Origin: Clostridium estertheticum subsp. estertheticum
GTDB taxonomy: Bacteria > Bacillota > Clostridia > Clostridiales > Clostridiaceae
NCBI RefSeq assembly: GCF_001877035.1
Contig: NZ_CP015756.1
Span: 2,595,001 to 2,659,000, forward strand
Reading direction: 5' to 3'
DNA length: 64,000 nucleotides
In this document: one piece after another, positions 18,267-26,765 of the stretch
Layout: each line of letters starts with the position of its first letter
Position numbering within the stretch: position 1 is the first letter of the stretch
Position numbers and translations under genes: made by a program
The notes under the pieces: generated by a model
The model's database searches: none
Told to the model about the DNA's origin: nothing
What the model saw: only the letters and a program-made list of their open reading frames with translations

Positions 18267-18746
18267 TTGGATGTAAATCAAATATCACAATTATCACAGC
18301 TTATGGGTATTGGAGGCACACAATCAGTTACAGGTGTTTCAGGAAGTGATGCTAGTACCGGTTTTGAAGCTTTGCTTAAGCAACTAGTGGATAGTTCACA
18401 AAAACAGACTTCAAATAGTGTTGGGGCAAGTACTCCTATCATAAACAATAAAACTAGTGGAGTCGAAAGTATATCATTACAATCCCAAAAGGCTCAACAA
18501 CTTCAACAGATGGTCATGCAACAAATGATGCAGATTATGACAACTCAAAATGCAGACAGTAGTTCAAGTACTGGTACAGATGGAAGTAACAGTAGTTCAG
18601 AAAGTCTCTTTCCAAGTACAAACAACAATAAAGACTTATCTCAATTAATACAAACTATAACTCAACAACAAAATAGTACCGGTAATAGCACTAATATTAA
18701 TAATTCAAATTTAATAAGCACTGTTCTAAGCAATAGTACTTTATAA
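18267..18746 (+). CDS. Hypothetical Ser/Gln/Asn-rich protein
   Basis: The 159-residue protein begins LDVNQISQLSQLMGIGG from a TTG with AAAGGAGG just upstream; a more distal TTG at 18243 lacks a ribosome site. The middle has a helix STGFEALLKQLV and a Gln/Met-rich helix (QQLQQMVMQQMMQIM). Most of the rest is low-complexity Ser/Asn/Thr, so it is largely disordered. The short FEALLKQLV helix recalls N-termini of clostridial lytic transglycosylases, but that is weak. The function is unknown. Confidence 0.65.
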   Translation: MDVNQISQLSQLMGIGGTQSVTGVSGSDASTGFEALLKQLVDSSQKQTSNSVGASTPIINNKTSGVESISLQSQKAQQLQQMVMQQMMQIMTTQNADSSSSTGTDGSNSSSESLFPSTNNNKDLSQLIQTITQQQNSTGNSTNINNSNLISTVLSNSTL

Positions 18747-18776
18747 ATTTAAAATTATGTGTGTATTATTGACAAA

Positions 18777-18807
18777 TTAAAAGCACCCATACTTTGGGTG
18801 CTTTTAA
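18777..18807. terminator. Bidirectional terminator
   Basis: Arms TTAAAAGCACCCA and TGGGTGCTTTTAA with a five-base loop lie between convergent genes ending at 18746 (+) and 18818 (-). Confidence 0.88.
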
Positions 18808-18817
18808 TTAATTGTTT

Positions 18818-19237
18818 TTACTTTATGCTTATTACTTCTTCATTTAATTCAAATAAGTCCTGCAAAATCCCATCAATAATATTTTCATCAATAAATGCTT
18901 TCAATTTTGGATTACGTTCTTCAGTATTAATATACTGAAGAAAATACCCACCCACTTTTTTTGCAATACTTAATTTAATAGATATATTTTGCTCTATTCC
19001 ATCCTTATTAAATAAAATAAAAGTAACGTTATCATCGGTATATTTTATACATACTTTTTTATAAAACTTAATATCTATATATTCATTTAAATCTGTTATT
19101 GCTCGAATATTTTTTATATTGTATTTATCCAAATTCCCATTAAAAACATCCACAAAATTTTGCATTGCTTTGCTAATTATAGTTCTATCAATAGTCATAT
19201 TTCTAAATTGCAAAACTAATTCTTCCTTCCAATTCAT
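18818..19237 (-). CDS. Hypothetical protein
   Basis: The 139-residue protein starts MNWKEELVLQFRNMTIDRTI at 19237, where GGGGGAGTG gives a good ribosome site; the frame is open to 19282 without a better one. It mixes predicted helices and strands (ITDLNEYIDIKFYKKVCIKY, VTFILFNKDGIEQNISIKLS) with no membrane segment. I do not recognise the family. It is a single-gene unit. Confidence 0.65.
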   Translation of the reverse strand: MNWKEELVLQFRNMTIDRTIISKAMQNFVDVFNGNLDKYNIKNIRAITDLNEYIDIKFYKKVCIKYTDDNVTFILFNKDGIEQNISIKLSIAKKVGGYFLQYINTEERNPKLKAFIDENIIDGILQDLFELNEEVISIK

Positions 19238-19336
19238 CTTATTCACTCCCCCTATAACATATCCTCCTATTAAGCTATTCATAAAAAATAAAAAAGATAC
19301 TGTGTTTATTTGAATTTAACTATATTTTACATAAAT

Positions 19337-19386
19337 AATATACCCTATAGGATAGACCTTTCATTGTCTACTCCATAGGGTATATT
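19337..19386 (-). terminator. Terminator after the Cys-rich 116-residue gene
   Basis: Arms AATATACCCTAT and ATAGGGTATATT, with inner TAGAC/GTCTA pairing, lie about 35 bases beyond the stop at 19421. Confidence 0.75.
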
Positions 19387-19420
19387 TTAATCTTGATTAA
19401 TTCTTAACTACCTAACTCCT

Positions 19421-19771
19421 TCACTCACAAGGATATATATAATTAGCTGCAGTACGTACTTCTATTTCACTTGGGTCACTTATATCATCGTCTGGAAGTA
19501 CAAATACTAGTTTCTTCTCAATTGTACCACATTCATTGCTACTACATTCATTTCTACATACTATTGTAATAAATCCTCTAAATGCAAGTATTCTATGGAA
19601 CTTATCATATATAATACATGCAACAGCAACTTTTTTATCAAAGCATACATTATTTACTTGTATTCTTACAGTTAATAGTCTAGCACCATGTTTTTCCATG
19701 TCTACTGGATCTGCATTAATAACACTACATAAATCACATGAACATTTATCGCATTTATCATTTTTACCCAT
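19421..19771 (-). CDS. Cys-rich hypothetical protein
   Basis: The 116-residue protein opens with a dense cysteine cluster (CDKCSCDLC, residues 7-15) and has five more cysteines (VNNVCFDKK, VACIIYD, VCRNECSSNEC) plus a final CE. The middle is predicted beta-rich (LLTVRIQVNNVCFDKKVAVA). The composition suggests metal binding or a cross-linked spore-surface protein; neither is shown. AAAAGGAG precedes the ATG. Nearby small Cys-rich frames at 20011 and 20324 make a local cluster of such genes. Confidence 0.65.
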   Translation of the reverse strand: MGKNDKCDKCSCDLCSVINADPVDMEKHGARLLTVRIQVNNVCFDKKVAVACIIYDKFHRILAFRGFITIVCRNECSSNECGTIEKKLVFVLPDDDISDPSEIEVRTAANYIYPCE

Positions 19772-19980
19772 TTAATAAAACTCCTTTTCATATAAAATTT
19801 TACATATATCTATTCAATATATTTTCAACTTTTACATTGATATATGTTCTCCTAAATAAGATTAGTATCTTAATTCAGATCTAAAAAGTTAAATTAATGG
19901 GTTTATATATAATTTTGATAATGTATACTCTACACTATAATATATTCAGTTATAAATATTTTTGTGAATAAAATTAAAGA

Positions 19981-20013
19981 TAAAGAGCCCTAGGAATTAC
20001 TCAGCGCTCTTTA
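19981..20013 (-). terminator. Terminator overlapping the end of the 50-residue zinc-ribbon gene
   Basis: Arms TAAAGAGC and GCTCTTTA include the stop codon. The reverse strand continues TATCTTTAATTTTATT, giving a usable T-rich tail. Confidence 0.6.
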
Positions 20014-20163
20014 ACTATTTTTAAAATTAATAATTACTACTTCACTACATCTTTTACATACTAATACAGCAGATCCATCATTACAGTTCTTAAATTCAAA
20101 TTCTGTAATAGGTTTATCTGTTTTCAAGTCTTCAATATTTCCACACTTGCACAGTAACTTCAT
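20011..20163 (-). CDS. Small zinc-ribbon-like protein, 50 residues
   Basis: The reverse strand encodes MKLLCKCGNIEDLKTD and continues to VCKRCSEVVIINFKNS. Cysteine pairs C-x-C near the start and C-x2-C near the end fit a small zinc ribbon with a knuckle at each end. The ATG has GGGGG at good spacing, and a terminator follows directly. No such protein is named here; it may bind metal or nucleic acid. It is divergent from the Cys/Trp-rich gene at 20324. Confidence 0.7.
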   Translation of the reverse strand: MKLLCKCGNIEDLKTDKPITEFEFKNCNDGSAVLVCKRCSEVVIINFKNS

Positions 20164-20323
20164 TCTAAATCCCCCATTCACTCAAACATCCTTAAATTAT
20201 TGTACATCAAATCTTAAAAAATATCCACTACCCAATAGTTAATACATTCCTACCTTTTGATTTTAAGTGTCAATTTTAGTTAAAGAGCATATTATATAAT
20301 GACTAAAGTCAAGGAGTGATATT

Positions 20324-20500
20324 ATGTCGACGTATGAAAATAGACAACCTTATACTGATTGTTGTGACGATTATTATGATAAGTGTGATTGTTGTGATCC
20401 ATGGTTTGAACCATGGTGTGATCCTTGGAGTGATCCTTGGAGTGACGATAATTGTTGTAGAAAAGAACATTCCAATAACCATTGCTATAAAGAAAACTAA
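20324..20500 (+). CDS. Small Cys/Asp/Trp-rich repeat protein, 58 residues
   Basis: The frame encodes MSTYENRQPYTDCCDDYYDK, then CDCCDPWFEPWCDPWSDPWS, and ends near CCRKEHSNNHCYKEN. It has nine cysteines, five tryptophans including a short DPW repeat made by a 12-base tandem duplication, and many aspartates. AAGGAG lies 7 bases before the ATG and a terminator hairpin follows. The composition recalls small clostridial spore-coat proteins, but no family is recognised. Longer frames on both strands here are shadows without ribosome sites. Confidence 0.7.
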   Translation: MSTYENRQPYTDCCDDYYDKCDCCDPWFEPWCDPWSDPWSDDNCCRKEHSNNHCYKEN

Positions 20501-20506
20501 TATAAA

Positions 20507-20545
20507 AGCGGAGTTGATATTTAAGCGCAACTCTGCTATTTTAAA
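20507..20545 (+). terminator. Terminator after the Cys/Trp-rich gene
   Basis: Arms AGCGGAGTTG and CAACTCTGCT with one mismatch and an 11-base loop are followed by ATTTT. Confidence 0.7.
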
Positions 20546-20614
20546 AAGTCGATAATTATTTGTATTGCCTAAATAAAAAAATTTCAGCCTAAGGTAAACC
20601 AAATTCTATATCAA

Positions 20615-21031
20615 TTATTCTTTATATTTTTCAATATACTCCAAAAGTGCCATACTAACTAAATCCATGCTTTTACAATCTTCATGTTTTTCTGTAAAAT
20701 CCTTAAATTTATCCCACACATATGAATATACTCTAATTGTATTTGTCGTCTTGAATTCTTCATCAAGCATTTCTTCATCAATCTTTAATTCTTGTGACTT
20801 CGATGTATCAATTATAATTTTGTAATCAGTTTTTTGCTTTTCTATTTCAGTCTTACCTGCTACTTTTTTCTGTTCTTTTACAAAATCATAAGCTGAATCA
20901 ATAGCTTCATCTATGCTATCAGAATTAAAGCTCACACAAGGAATTGTATCATCTAATGTTAAACAAAACTTAGAACTTGATTGGATTTTCACCTTAAATC
21001 CTGCATCAATTAATTTCTCTAATTTATTCAT
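20615..21031 (-). CDS. Putative ribbon-helix-helix DNA-binding protein
   Basis: The 138-residue protein has an N-terminal mixed domain (KLIDAGFKVKIQSSSKFCLTL, DEAIDSAYDFVKEQ). Its C-terminal part, TNTIRVYSYVWDKFKDFTE and then SMDLVSMALLEYIEKY, fits a ribbon-helix-helix fold: one strand and two helices. This would suit a small transcription factor or an antitoxin-like protein. No toxin gene is adjacent. AAGGGTG precedes the ATG. The assignment is from shape and is only moderate. Confidence 0.6.
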   Translation of the reverse strand: MNKLEKLIDAGFKVKIQSSSKFCLTLDDTIPCVSFNSDSIDEAIDSAYDFVKEQKKVAGKTEIEKQKTDYKIIIDTSKSQELKIDEEMLDEEFKTTNTIRVYSYVWDKFKDFTEKHEDCKSMDLVSMALLEYIEKYKE

Positions 21032-21226
21032 TGTTGCACACCCTTTACTTTTATATTTATTATATTTACTTCCTTTTCAAATATAATACATTTTTTAAAT
21101 CAATTTCAGTTATTTATAAATTTAGTATGCCATGCATTAAAGTATATTATTCCATAACAAAAAATCTTACAACTTCTTAAATACTTAAATATATTGTAAA
21201 GTATTAATATATCGTCTAATTTAATC

Positions 21227-21281
21227 AAAAAAACACCCCCAGATATATATAGTTTCATATATACATCTAAAAGTGTTTTTT
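21227..21281 (-). terminator. Terminator after yebC
   Basis: Outer arms AAAAAAACAC and GTGTTTTTT and inner AGAT/ATCT pairs form a long hairpin about 60 bases beyond the yebC stop. The rest of the 307-base gap (21032-21338) shows nothing else recognisable. Confidence 0.6.
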
Positions 21282-21338
21282 ATCATCAACTCATCAAAAC
21301 TCAGATGTCTCTGCAATCGCTTACTTTAAGCAATAGCA

Positions 21339-22079
21339 TTAACCCTCAAATTCCTCTGGATACTCCGCATTGTAATAGACATCCTGAACATCTTCATTAT
21401 CCTCAAGTGTATCTATTAAATCCTGAACCTTAGCTGCACCTTCCATGCTAACAGGAACCATATTATCTGGAATCATTGTAACCTCAGCTGATGCAAACTC
21501 AAAACCTGCTTTCTCGAGCACTTCTCTTACCTGTCCAAAGGTTTCTACAGTAGTAATAATTTCAAACATTTCTTTATCTGCATTAAAATCTTCGGCCCCA
21601 GCTTCAAGAGCTATCATCATGATTTCATCCTCGTCCATACCTTCAGTTCTCTCTATTATAATTTGCCCTTTTTTTGCAAACATCCAGCTCACGCATCCAG
21701 CTGCTCCCATATTTCCATGATGTCTATCAAAAGCATGCCTTACTGTCGCAACGCTTCTATTTTTTTTGTCCGTTAACGTTACTACTACTACAGCAACACC
21801 TTCTGCTCCATATCCTTCATAAACTATTTCTTCGTAGTTTACGCCTTCGAGCTCCCCAGCGCCTTTTTTAATTGCTCTATTTATTGTGTCCAGTGGCATA
21901 TTATTAGATTTAGCCTTTGCAACTACGTCTCTAAGATGAGCGTTGTTCTCTAACTTAGATCCACCATTTTTAGCTGCCATTATTATTTCTTTACCTAATT
22001 TCGTAAAAACTTTACCTCTTATAACATCAATTTTACCTTTTTTTTGTTGAATATTATGCCATTTTGAATGTCCTGACAT
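21339..22079 (-). CDS. yebC: YebC/PmpR-family translation or transcription factor
   Basis: The 246-residue protein opens MSGHSKWHNIQQKKGKIDVI and contains the family stretches AKSNNMPLDTINRAIKKG and YEGYGAEGVAVVVV. It has three alpha/beta domains with an acidic surface. Members were first described as transcription regulators, and more recent work ties YebC to translation through proline-rich stretches. GGGGGGG precedes the ATG. It is monocistronic. Confidence 0.95.
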   Translation of the reverse strand: MSGHSKWHNIQQKKGKIDVIRGKVFTKLGKEIIMAAKNGGSKLENNAHLRDVVAKAKSNNMPLDTINRAIKKGAGELEGVNYEEIVYEGYGAEGVAVVVVTLTDKKNRSVATVRHAFDRHHGNMGAAGCVSWMFAKKGQIIIERTEGMDEDEIMMIALEAGAEDFNADKEMFEIITTVETFGQVREVLEKAGFEFASAEVTMIPDNMVPVSMEGAAKVQDLIDTLEDNEDVQDVYYNAEYPEEFEG

Positions 22080-22226
22080 TTGAAATCCCCCCCAACTATT
22101 TTAATGTGGAATATTCCTAACCGAGTTAATAAATATCGATATTTCTATGAATTAACTACAAGTACATTACCTTCATATTATATCATAGAAATAAAGCACT
22201 TTTCAAATAAATAAGTAATGTATATT

Positions 22227-22910
22227 TTACTTCTCTTTCTCATTTAAAAGTGTTGAATTTATAACTTCATTATCATAAAGTCTATGTTCTAGCTTAAAGT
22301 ACATTTTCTCCTTCTCTTCTTCAAACAAAGCCTTTCCTGAGGTAACCTCAGTTATTTGTGACTTTAGGTTTTCCAAATTGCTATACTGACAGAGTATTTT
22401 AATTTTTACAATGTCTGTATACTCTACATTTTCTATATAAAAGTTATCTTTAGCACAGACATGTTGCACTTTTCCTAGTAAATCATATTCAATTATTATT
22501 TCGAGTGAAACACCTTTAACTTTTTCAACTACCCCACCCTCTTTAATAGCTAGGGATGCACCTTTTGAATACGCTCTTGCAAGCCCTCCAGTTCCTAGAA
22601 GAATTCCTCCAAAATATCTAGTTACTACCACTACTACATCAGTTATATCACTTTTTTTCAACACTTCGAGCATTGGAATTCCACCAGTACCTTGAGGTTC
22701 TCCATCATCACTATACCTTTGTATTTCTCTTCTTTCACCAATTATATATGCATAAACATTGTGCCTTGCTTGTTTGTGCTTATTTTTAATTGTTTGAATA
22801 AATCCCTTAGCTTCCTCTTCATTTTCAACTCTTTTTCCATGACCAATAAATATTGATTTTTTTTCTTTAAATTCAGCAATTGATTCATCTTTTATAGTAA
22901 AATAGCTCAT
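22227..22910 (-). CDS. YigZ/IMPACT-family protein
   Basis: The 227-residue protein has the UPF0029/IMPACT N-terminal domain (KKSIFIGHGKRVENEEEA, KHKQARHNVYAYIIG, YSDDGEPQGTGGIPML, VVVVTRYFGGILLGTGGLARAYS) and a C-terminal DUF1949-type ferredoxin-like domain. The family is broadly conserved and its exact role is unsettled; eukaryotic IMPACT acts on translation control. AGGTGGG precedes the ATG. It follows the HEAT-repeat gene by about 60 bases in the same direction. Confidence 0.93.
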   Translation of the reverse strand: MSYFTIKDESIAEFKEKKSIFIGHGKRVENEEEAKGFIQTIKNKHKQARHNVYAYIIGERREIQRYSDDGEPQGTGGIPMLEVLKKSDITDVVVVVTRYFGGILLGTGGLARAYSKGASLAIKEGGVVEKVKGVSLEIIIEYDLLGKVQHVCAKDNFYIENVEYTDIVKIKILCQYSNLENLKSQITEVTSGKALFEEEKEKMYFKLEHRLYDNEVINSTLLNEKEK

Positions 22911-22967
22911 TTTAATTATCCCACCTATGATTAAATGTTCTAAGTCAGATTTAATTTTGCCCTAACT

Positions 22968-23633
22968 TTATATCTCTATTTGCCCCATCAGCAATAAAAA
23001 ACCCTGCGCAGCATTAATTATGTATTGTTTATCTGTGTTTTCATATATATACTTTATTTTTACAATAGCTTTTTCACTCTTTATTTTACCCAGGGACTTT
23101 ATTGCATAACTTATAACTTGTGGATTTTCATCCTCAAGTGCTCTAAGTAATGCTCCTTCAGCTCTTAAGTCACCTAATTTCCCCATAGCTGAGACTGCCA
23201 TTCGTCGCACATTTATAAATTTATGCACGGATGCCTTAATTAATATATTCAAAGAAGATTTTTCATTTAATTCCCCTAAAATCCAAATTGCAACCTCTTT
23301 GTCCTTCGGATGCATCTCCACATAATTGTTCCTTATTAACTCAATTAATTGGTTTTTATTATCCTCACTTATAGAATTTAAAAAATAGATTTTATCTTCT
23401 TTCCCTGCTTTAGCAATGCTCTTAAAAAGTTCATCAGTATCATTGCTATGCACTAAAAATCTATATTTAATTTTACCATCTATAATATGTTTTTGTACAA
23501 TGGCATTATCCAAATTTCTAATTTTACATATGGCCTCCATGGTTTTTCCTTCCAAAAACAAGAAATAGGATATTTCCTCATTAGAATATTTACTAATAGA
23601 TAACCAGTCAATTTCAACTAATCCTTTTTTCAA
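22968..23633 (-). CDS. HEAT-repeat protein
   Basis: The 221-residue protein has PBS-lyase-like HEAT repeats in its second half (VAIWILGELNEKSSLNILIK, FINVRRMAVSAMGKLGDLRA, PQVISYAIKSLGKIKSEKA). HEAT arrays form protein-binding solenoids. The N-terminal part is helical and unassigned. The start is a TTG with AAGGAG upstream. It lies 23 bases after the MocR-type gene, so the two are probably cotranscribed. Confidence 0.75.
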   Translation of the reverse strand: MKKGLVEIDWLSISKYSNEEISYFLFLEGKTMEAICKIRNLDNAIVQKHIIDGKIKYRFLVHSNDTDELFKSIAKAGKEDKIYFLNSISEDNKNQLIELIRNNYVEMHPKDKEVAIWILGELNEKSSLNILIKASVHKFINVRRMAVSAMGKLGDLRAEGALLRALEDENPQVISYAIKSLGKIKSEKAIVKIKYIYENTDKQYIINAAQGFLLLMGQIEI

Positions 23634-23656
23634 AAACGTCGCTCCTTACCTTATAG

Positions 23657-25063
23657 TTATTTTTCTTTTAGTATCTCTGAGATAATCTTAATTCCCTCTT
23701 CTATTTCAGGCTTTTTTATTTCCGAAAAACTCAACCTAAAATAATTGTTGCCTTCTTTTGCATTTTTATAAAATAGTACTCCTGGTGTAATTAAAACCTT
23801 CTTATTCATACATCTATAAAACAATTCCATTGAATTAATCTTTAGATCAGTAGCTATTTTAAAATAAAAATGAATTCCTCCTCCAGGCGTATAATAACTA
23901 GCCTTGTCACCTAAATATTTTTCTATACAATCTAACATAAAATTATATTTATCTTTATATGCCGTATTTAGGCGACTTATGTGCTCTTTCCAAAGATCCT
24001 TATTTATATATAAATCTAAAGCACGTTGCATGAGGCTAGATGTTGATATGTCTGTATTGATTTTAGAATTTTGAATATACTCCTTACATTTTTGTGGTGA
24101 TATCATATATCCTAGCCTTATCCCAGGTAAAAATATCTTTGAAAAACTCTTTATATAAATAACTTTATCATTTATGTCTAAGCTCTTAAAACTTTTATAT
24201 TCCTTATTATCATATATAAGTTCAGATAAATAATCATCTTCCACTATATAAAAGTCATATATTTCTGCTAGTTCTAATATTCTTACCTTTTTCTCAAAAC
24301 TATAAGTGGCACCTGTTGGGTTCTGGAAATAACTCATTGCATAAAAGCATTTAATTCTATTCTTTTTTAATATTGCTTCAAATTGGATTAAATCCACACC
24401 ATCCTCTAATATGTCAACTTCAAATATATTAGCTCTTCTCCATTTAAAAACTGTCAGTGCACCACCATATGTTGGCTTTTCTACAATTACATTGTCATGA
24501 ACGTTAATTATAGATTTTGAAACTATATCAATTCCCTGTTGTGCACCTGAGAGTATCAATATATCTTCACTACTTACCTTATTATCCCAAAAGAAAGCAC
24601 TTATGCTATTTCTAAGTCCCTCATACCCAAGTGATTCCTTATATGCAAAAGCCTCCGTACCATCTCTATCTAATACCTCATTCAACACATCTTTAAACAC
24701 TGTCACCGGAAAAAATTCACTACTTGTGATTTCTCCTGTAAAATCCACATAACTTTTTAGATTTTGACTAGATATTTTTTTAAGTGTATTAGAATATTCC
24801 TTTTTAAACTTAATGTTTGTGTCTCTTCTTTTAGCATAAGTACCACTTCCCATCTTTTGATATGCATACCCCTCAGCTTCAAGTTTTTTATAAGCGCTTA
24901 CTATGGTAACCTCATTAACTTTCAATATTTTGGCTAGTTTCCTTATTGAGAGTAATTTTTCACCATCATCAATATTATTTTCATCAATTAATTTCTTTAT
25001 ATGCTTTGATATTTCTAGGTATTTAGGAATGTCGTTACTAAATTTTATTTCATATCTATACAT
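23657..25063 (-). CDS. MocR-type GntR regulator with aminotransferase domain
   Basis: The 468-residue protein fuses a GntR winged helix (LLSIRKLAKILKVNEVTIVSAYKKLEAEGY, residues 40-70) to a fold-type I aminotransferase domain. The PLP lysine lies in KSFSKIFLPGIRLGY, and other PLP contacts are seen in FQNPTGATYS and the EDDYLSEL stretch. MocR regulators sense PLP or amino-compound metabolites such as GABA or vitamin B6. The target here is not evident, since the gene is not divergent from a metabolic gene. AGGTG precedes the ATG. The upstream gene is a nucleotidyltransferase. Confidence 0.9.
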   Translation of the reverse strand: MYRYEIKFSNDIPKYLEISKHIKKLIDENNIDDGEKLLSIRKLAKILKVNEVTIVSAYKKLEAEGYAYQKMGSGTYAKRRDTNIKFKKEYSNTLKKISSQNLKSYVDFTGEITSSEFFPVTVFKDVLNEVLDRDGTEAFAYKESLGYEGLRNSISAFFWDNKVSSEDILILSGAQQGIDIVSKSIINVHDNVIVEKPTYGGALTVFKWRRANIFEVDILEDGVDLIQFEAILKKNRIKCFYAMSYFQNPTGATYSFEKKVRILELAEIYDFYIVEDDYLSELIYDNKEYKSFKSLDINDKVIYIKSFSKIFLPGIRLGYMISPQKCKEYIQNSKINTDISTSSLMQRALDLYINKDLWKEHISRLNTAYKDKYNFMLDCIEKYLGDKASYYTPGGGIHFYFKIATDLKINSMELFYRCMNKKVLITPGVLFYKNAKEGNNYFRLSFSEIKKPEIEEGIKIISEILKEK

Positions 25064-25089
25064 ATTTTCACCTGCTTATTTCAAAAGTA

Positions 25090-25986
25090 TTAAACGAAAT
25101 ACACATTTTGCTTAATCAATATATTGTCCTTATCTATCTTAAAATCTCTACTTTCTTTTTTAATAATATCTCTTTTCCATAGTTTATTAAGAACTTCTTC
25201 CATATCTATATCAAATTCCTTAAACAAATCATCCGACATAATTTCTTCGGCACTTACAAACTTATCTTGTTCCCGCATATAGTTCAAAAGCAAATTACAA
25301 TTATCCTTAATACTTAAGTCTACACTCTGTTCTAAAAACGTCATTGTTTCTTGGATTACCTCTTTTATATTTGATTTTTCAAAAAACAATTTATCAACGC
25401 AAAGTTTAAAGTCTTCATCTAAATTAAGTGCCATAGTCATAACATCCTTGCTAATCATATACCCAGATGAATTAACAAACAGCTTTGAGTACTTTTCTAT
25501 ACACCTTGTTGCAGAACTGTATGAAGTATATATAGCATCACTCCATAAATATTTTTTACAAACTCCCATTTCTTTTAATAATTTACCTAAAAAACTAATA
25601 CCCCACCGTTCTCTATCAACATCAGGAAAAAGTCTGCCACCGTCATACCTTACTGTTATATCCATATCTTTTGAAAATATTAACTTTGATGACGAGAAAA
25701 TCCTATGCAAATATCCACCTTTTAAATTATTAGAATAAACTTGAATAAATTTTTCCTTACTCATAAGTTTAACATGAACTGAAATGCCTTCTTCCTGCGA
25801 ATATAAGTTCCTAATTTCATCATAATTTTTATCAACAATTACGATAAAATCAATATCTGATTCTTCCCATAAATCACCTGTTACCATACTTCCAAAAACC
25901 ATTACTGATAAAACAGATTTATCAATTTTCATCCTGTCAACCACACTATTAAAAGCCTTCTGATATTGTAAAATAGTTTTTATCAT
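25090..25986 (-). CDS. Nucleotidyltransferase-domain protein
   Basis: The N-terminal domain carries the pol-beta-type nucleotidyltransferase motif GSMVTGDLWEESDIDFIVIVD, with the two catalytic acidic residues in DID. The remaining roughly 190 residues are helical and resemble the C-terminal parts of aminoglycoside-type or HEPN-linked nucleotidyltransferases, but the substrate is unknown. It is 298 residues long, with GGGGGAAG before the ATG. It lies 26 bases upstream of the MocR-type gene, suggesting cotranscription. Confidence 0.78.
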   Translation of the reverse strand: MIKTILQYQKAFNSVVDRMKIDKSVLSVMVFGSMVTGDLWEESDIDFIVIVDKNYDEIRNLYSQEEGISVHVKLMSKEKFIQVYSNNLKGGYLHRIFSSSKLIFSKDMDITVRYDGGRLFPDVDRERWGISFLGKLLKEMGVCKKYLWSDAIYTSYSSATRCIEKYSKLFVNSSGYMISKDVMTMALNLDEDFKLCVDKLFFEKSNIKEVIQETMTFLEQSVDLSIKDNCNLLLNYMREQDKFVSAEEIMSDDLFKEFDIDMEEVLNKLWKRDIIKKESRDFKIDKDNILIKQNVYFV

Positions 25987-26092
25987 TCTCTTCCCCCACT
26001 AATTTTTAATATAATTTATTATTATTCCTCTATCCTTCATTATAGCACTACATTTTTAACAATTACAAATAAACATATCATTAAAAAATAAA

Positions 26093-26127
26093 GAGAAACA
26101 AGTTTAATTTTTATTAAACCAATTCTC
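26093..26127 (-). terminator. Terminator after the 169-residue gene
   Basis: Arms GAGAA...AGTTTAAT and ATTAAAC...TTCTC form an interrupted stem, followed on the reverse strand by TTTATTTTTTAATG. Confidence 0.6.
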
Positions 26128-26150
26128 TCCATTCCCATAAACAATTATTT

Positions 26151-26660
26151 TCAATCACATTTTGATAATTTCAGCATATTATCAACTTTACACCTTAATA
26201 CTTTAATTACATCTGATGATATTTCATCAACGCTGTCTGTTAATTCTAGAGCGTTCTTAATTTTTGAACTACGGCCGAAACTTGTATTCGTCAAGCTAAC
26301 TGCAGTAGCTGAAAAATCAAGGGATGCAAGTGATAAAGTATATAGAGTATCTAACAATGGTTTTACATCATTTTCAAAATAAGCTCTTGCCTTAAAATCC
26401 AACGGTAATTTATCTAATTCAAATTTTAAGATATTTATGTCTACAACCTTATCTGCCAATAATTTAATGCAAGAACTATTAGATGTATCCGCCGAAGAAG
26501 CTAATGACTGATCAGTAGAATTCCCACTAATTATGCTCCCAATCCGTTTGTTCATATCATGTATTATTTGTTGTTGTATTTGTTGATAATTTATACGATC
26601 TTGAATTGATCTTTTATCTTGATCTTCTTCATTATCTGAATTCGACTTTTTTTCTCCCAT
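26151..26660 (-). CDS. Hypothetical protein
   Basis: The 169-residue protein has a charged, disordered N-terminus (MGEKKSNSDNEEDQDKRS) and a helical remainder (IIHDMNKRIGSIISG, FELDKLPLDFKARAYFENDV, ALELTDSVDEISSDVIKVL). No signal peptide, membrane segment or known domain was seen. TAGGAG precedes the ATG. It lies downstream of hflX in the same direction with a gap of about 100 bases. Confidence 0.65.
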   Translation of the reverse strand: MGEKKSNSDNEEDQDKRSIQDRINYQQIQQQIIHDMNKRIGSIISGNSTDQSLASSADTSNSSCIKLLADKVVDINILKFELDKLPLDFKARAYFENDVKPLLDTLYTLSLASLDFSATAVSLTNTSFGRSSKIKNALELTDSVDEISSDVIKVLRCKVDNMLKLSKCD

Positions 26661-26765
26661 AACTACTCCTACATTCTTTAATAACTGTTATAGACTAATA
26701 TTAAATTATATAAGATAGATTTAAATTTTATTACACTTATAAAAAATTTCCATTAAGAAACACAA

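Noticed and set aside
20405-20450. Tandem repeat suggesting a CRISPR or satellite
   Set aside because: The 12-base duplication is confined to the DPW codons of a small gene; there are no spacers or further units.
20309-20602. 97-residue reverse frame and 79-residue forward frame around 20309-20602
   Set aside because: Both are shadows of the 58-residue Cys/Trp-rich gene. They lack ribosome sites and read the DPW repeat as hydrophobic or PRIT repeats.
25090-25986. MNT-HEPN toxin-antitoxin pair
   Set aside because: The nucleotidyltransferase is 298 residues and has no adjacent HEPN gene; its neighbour is a MocR-type regulator.
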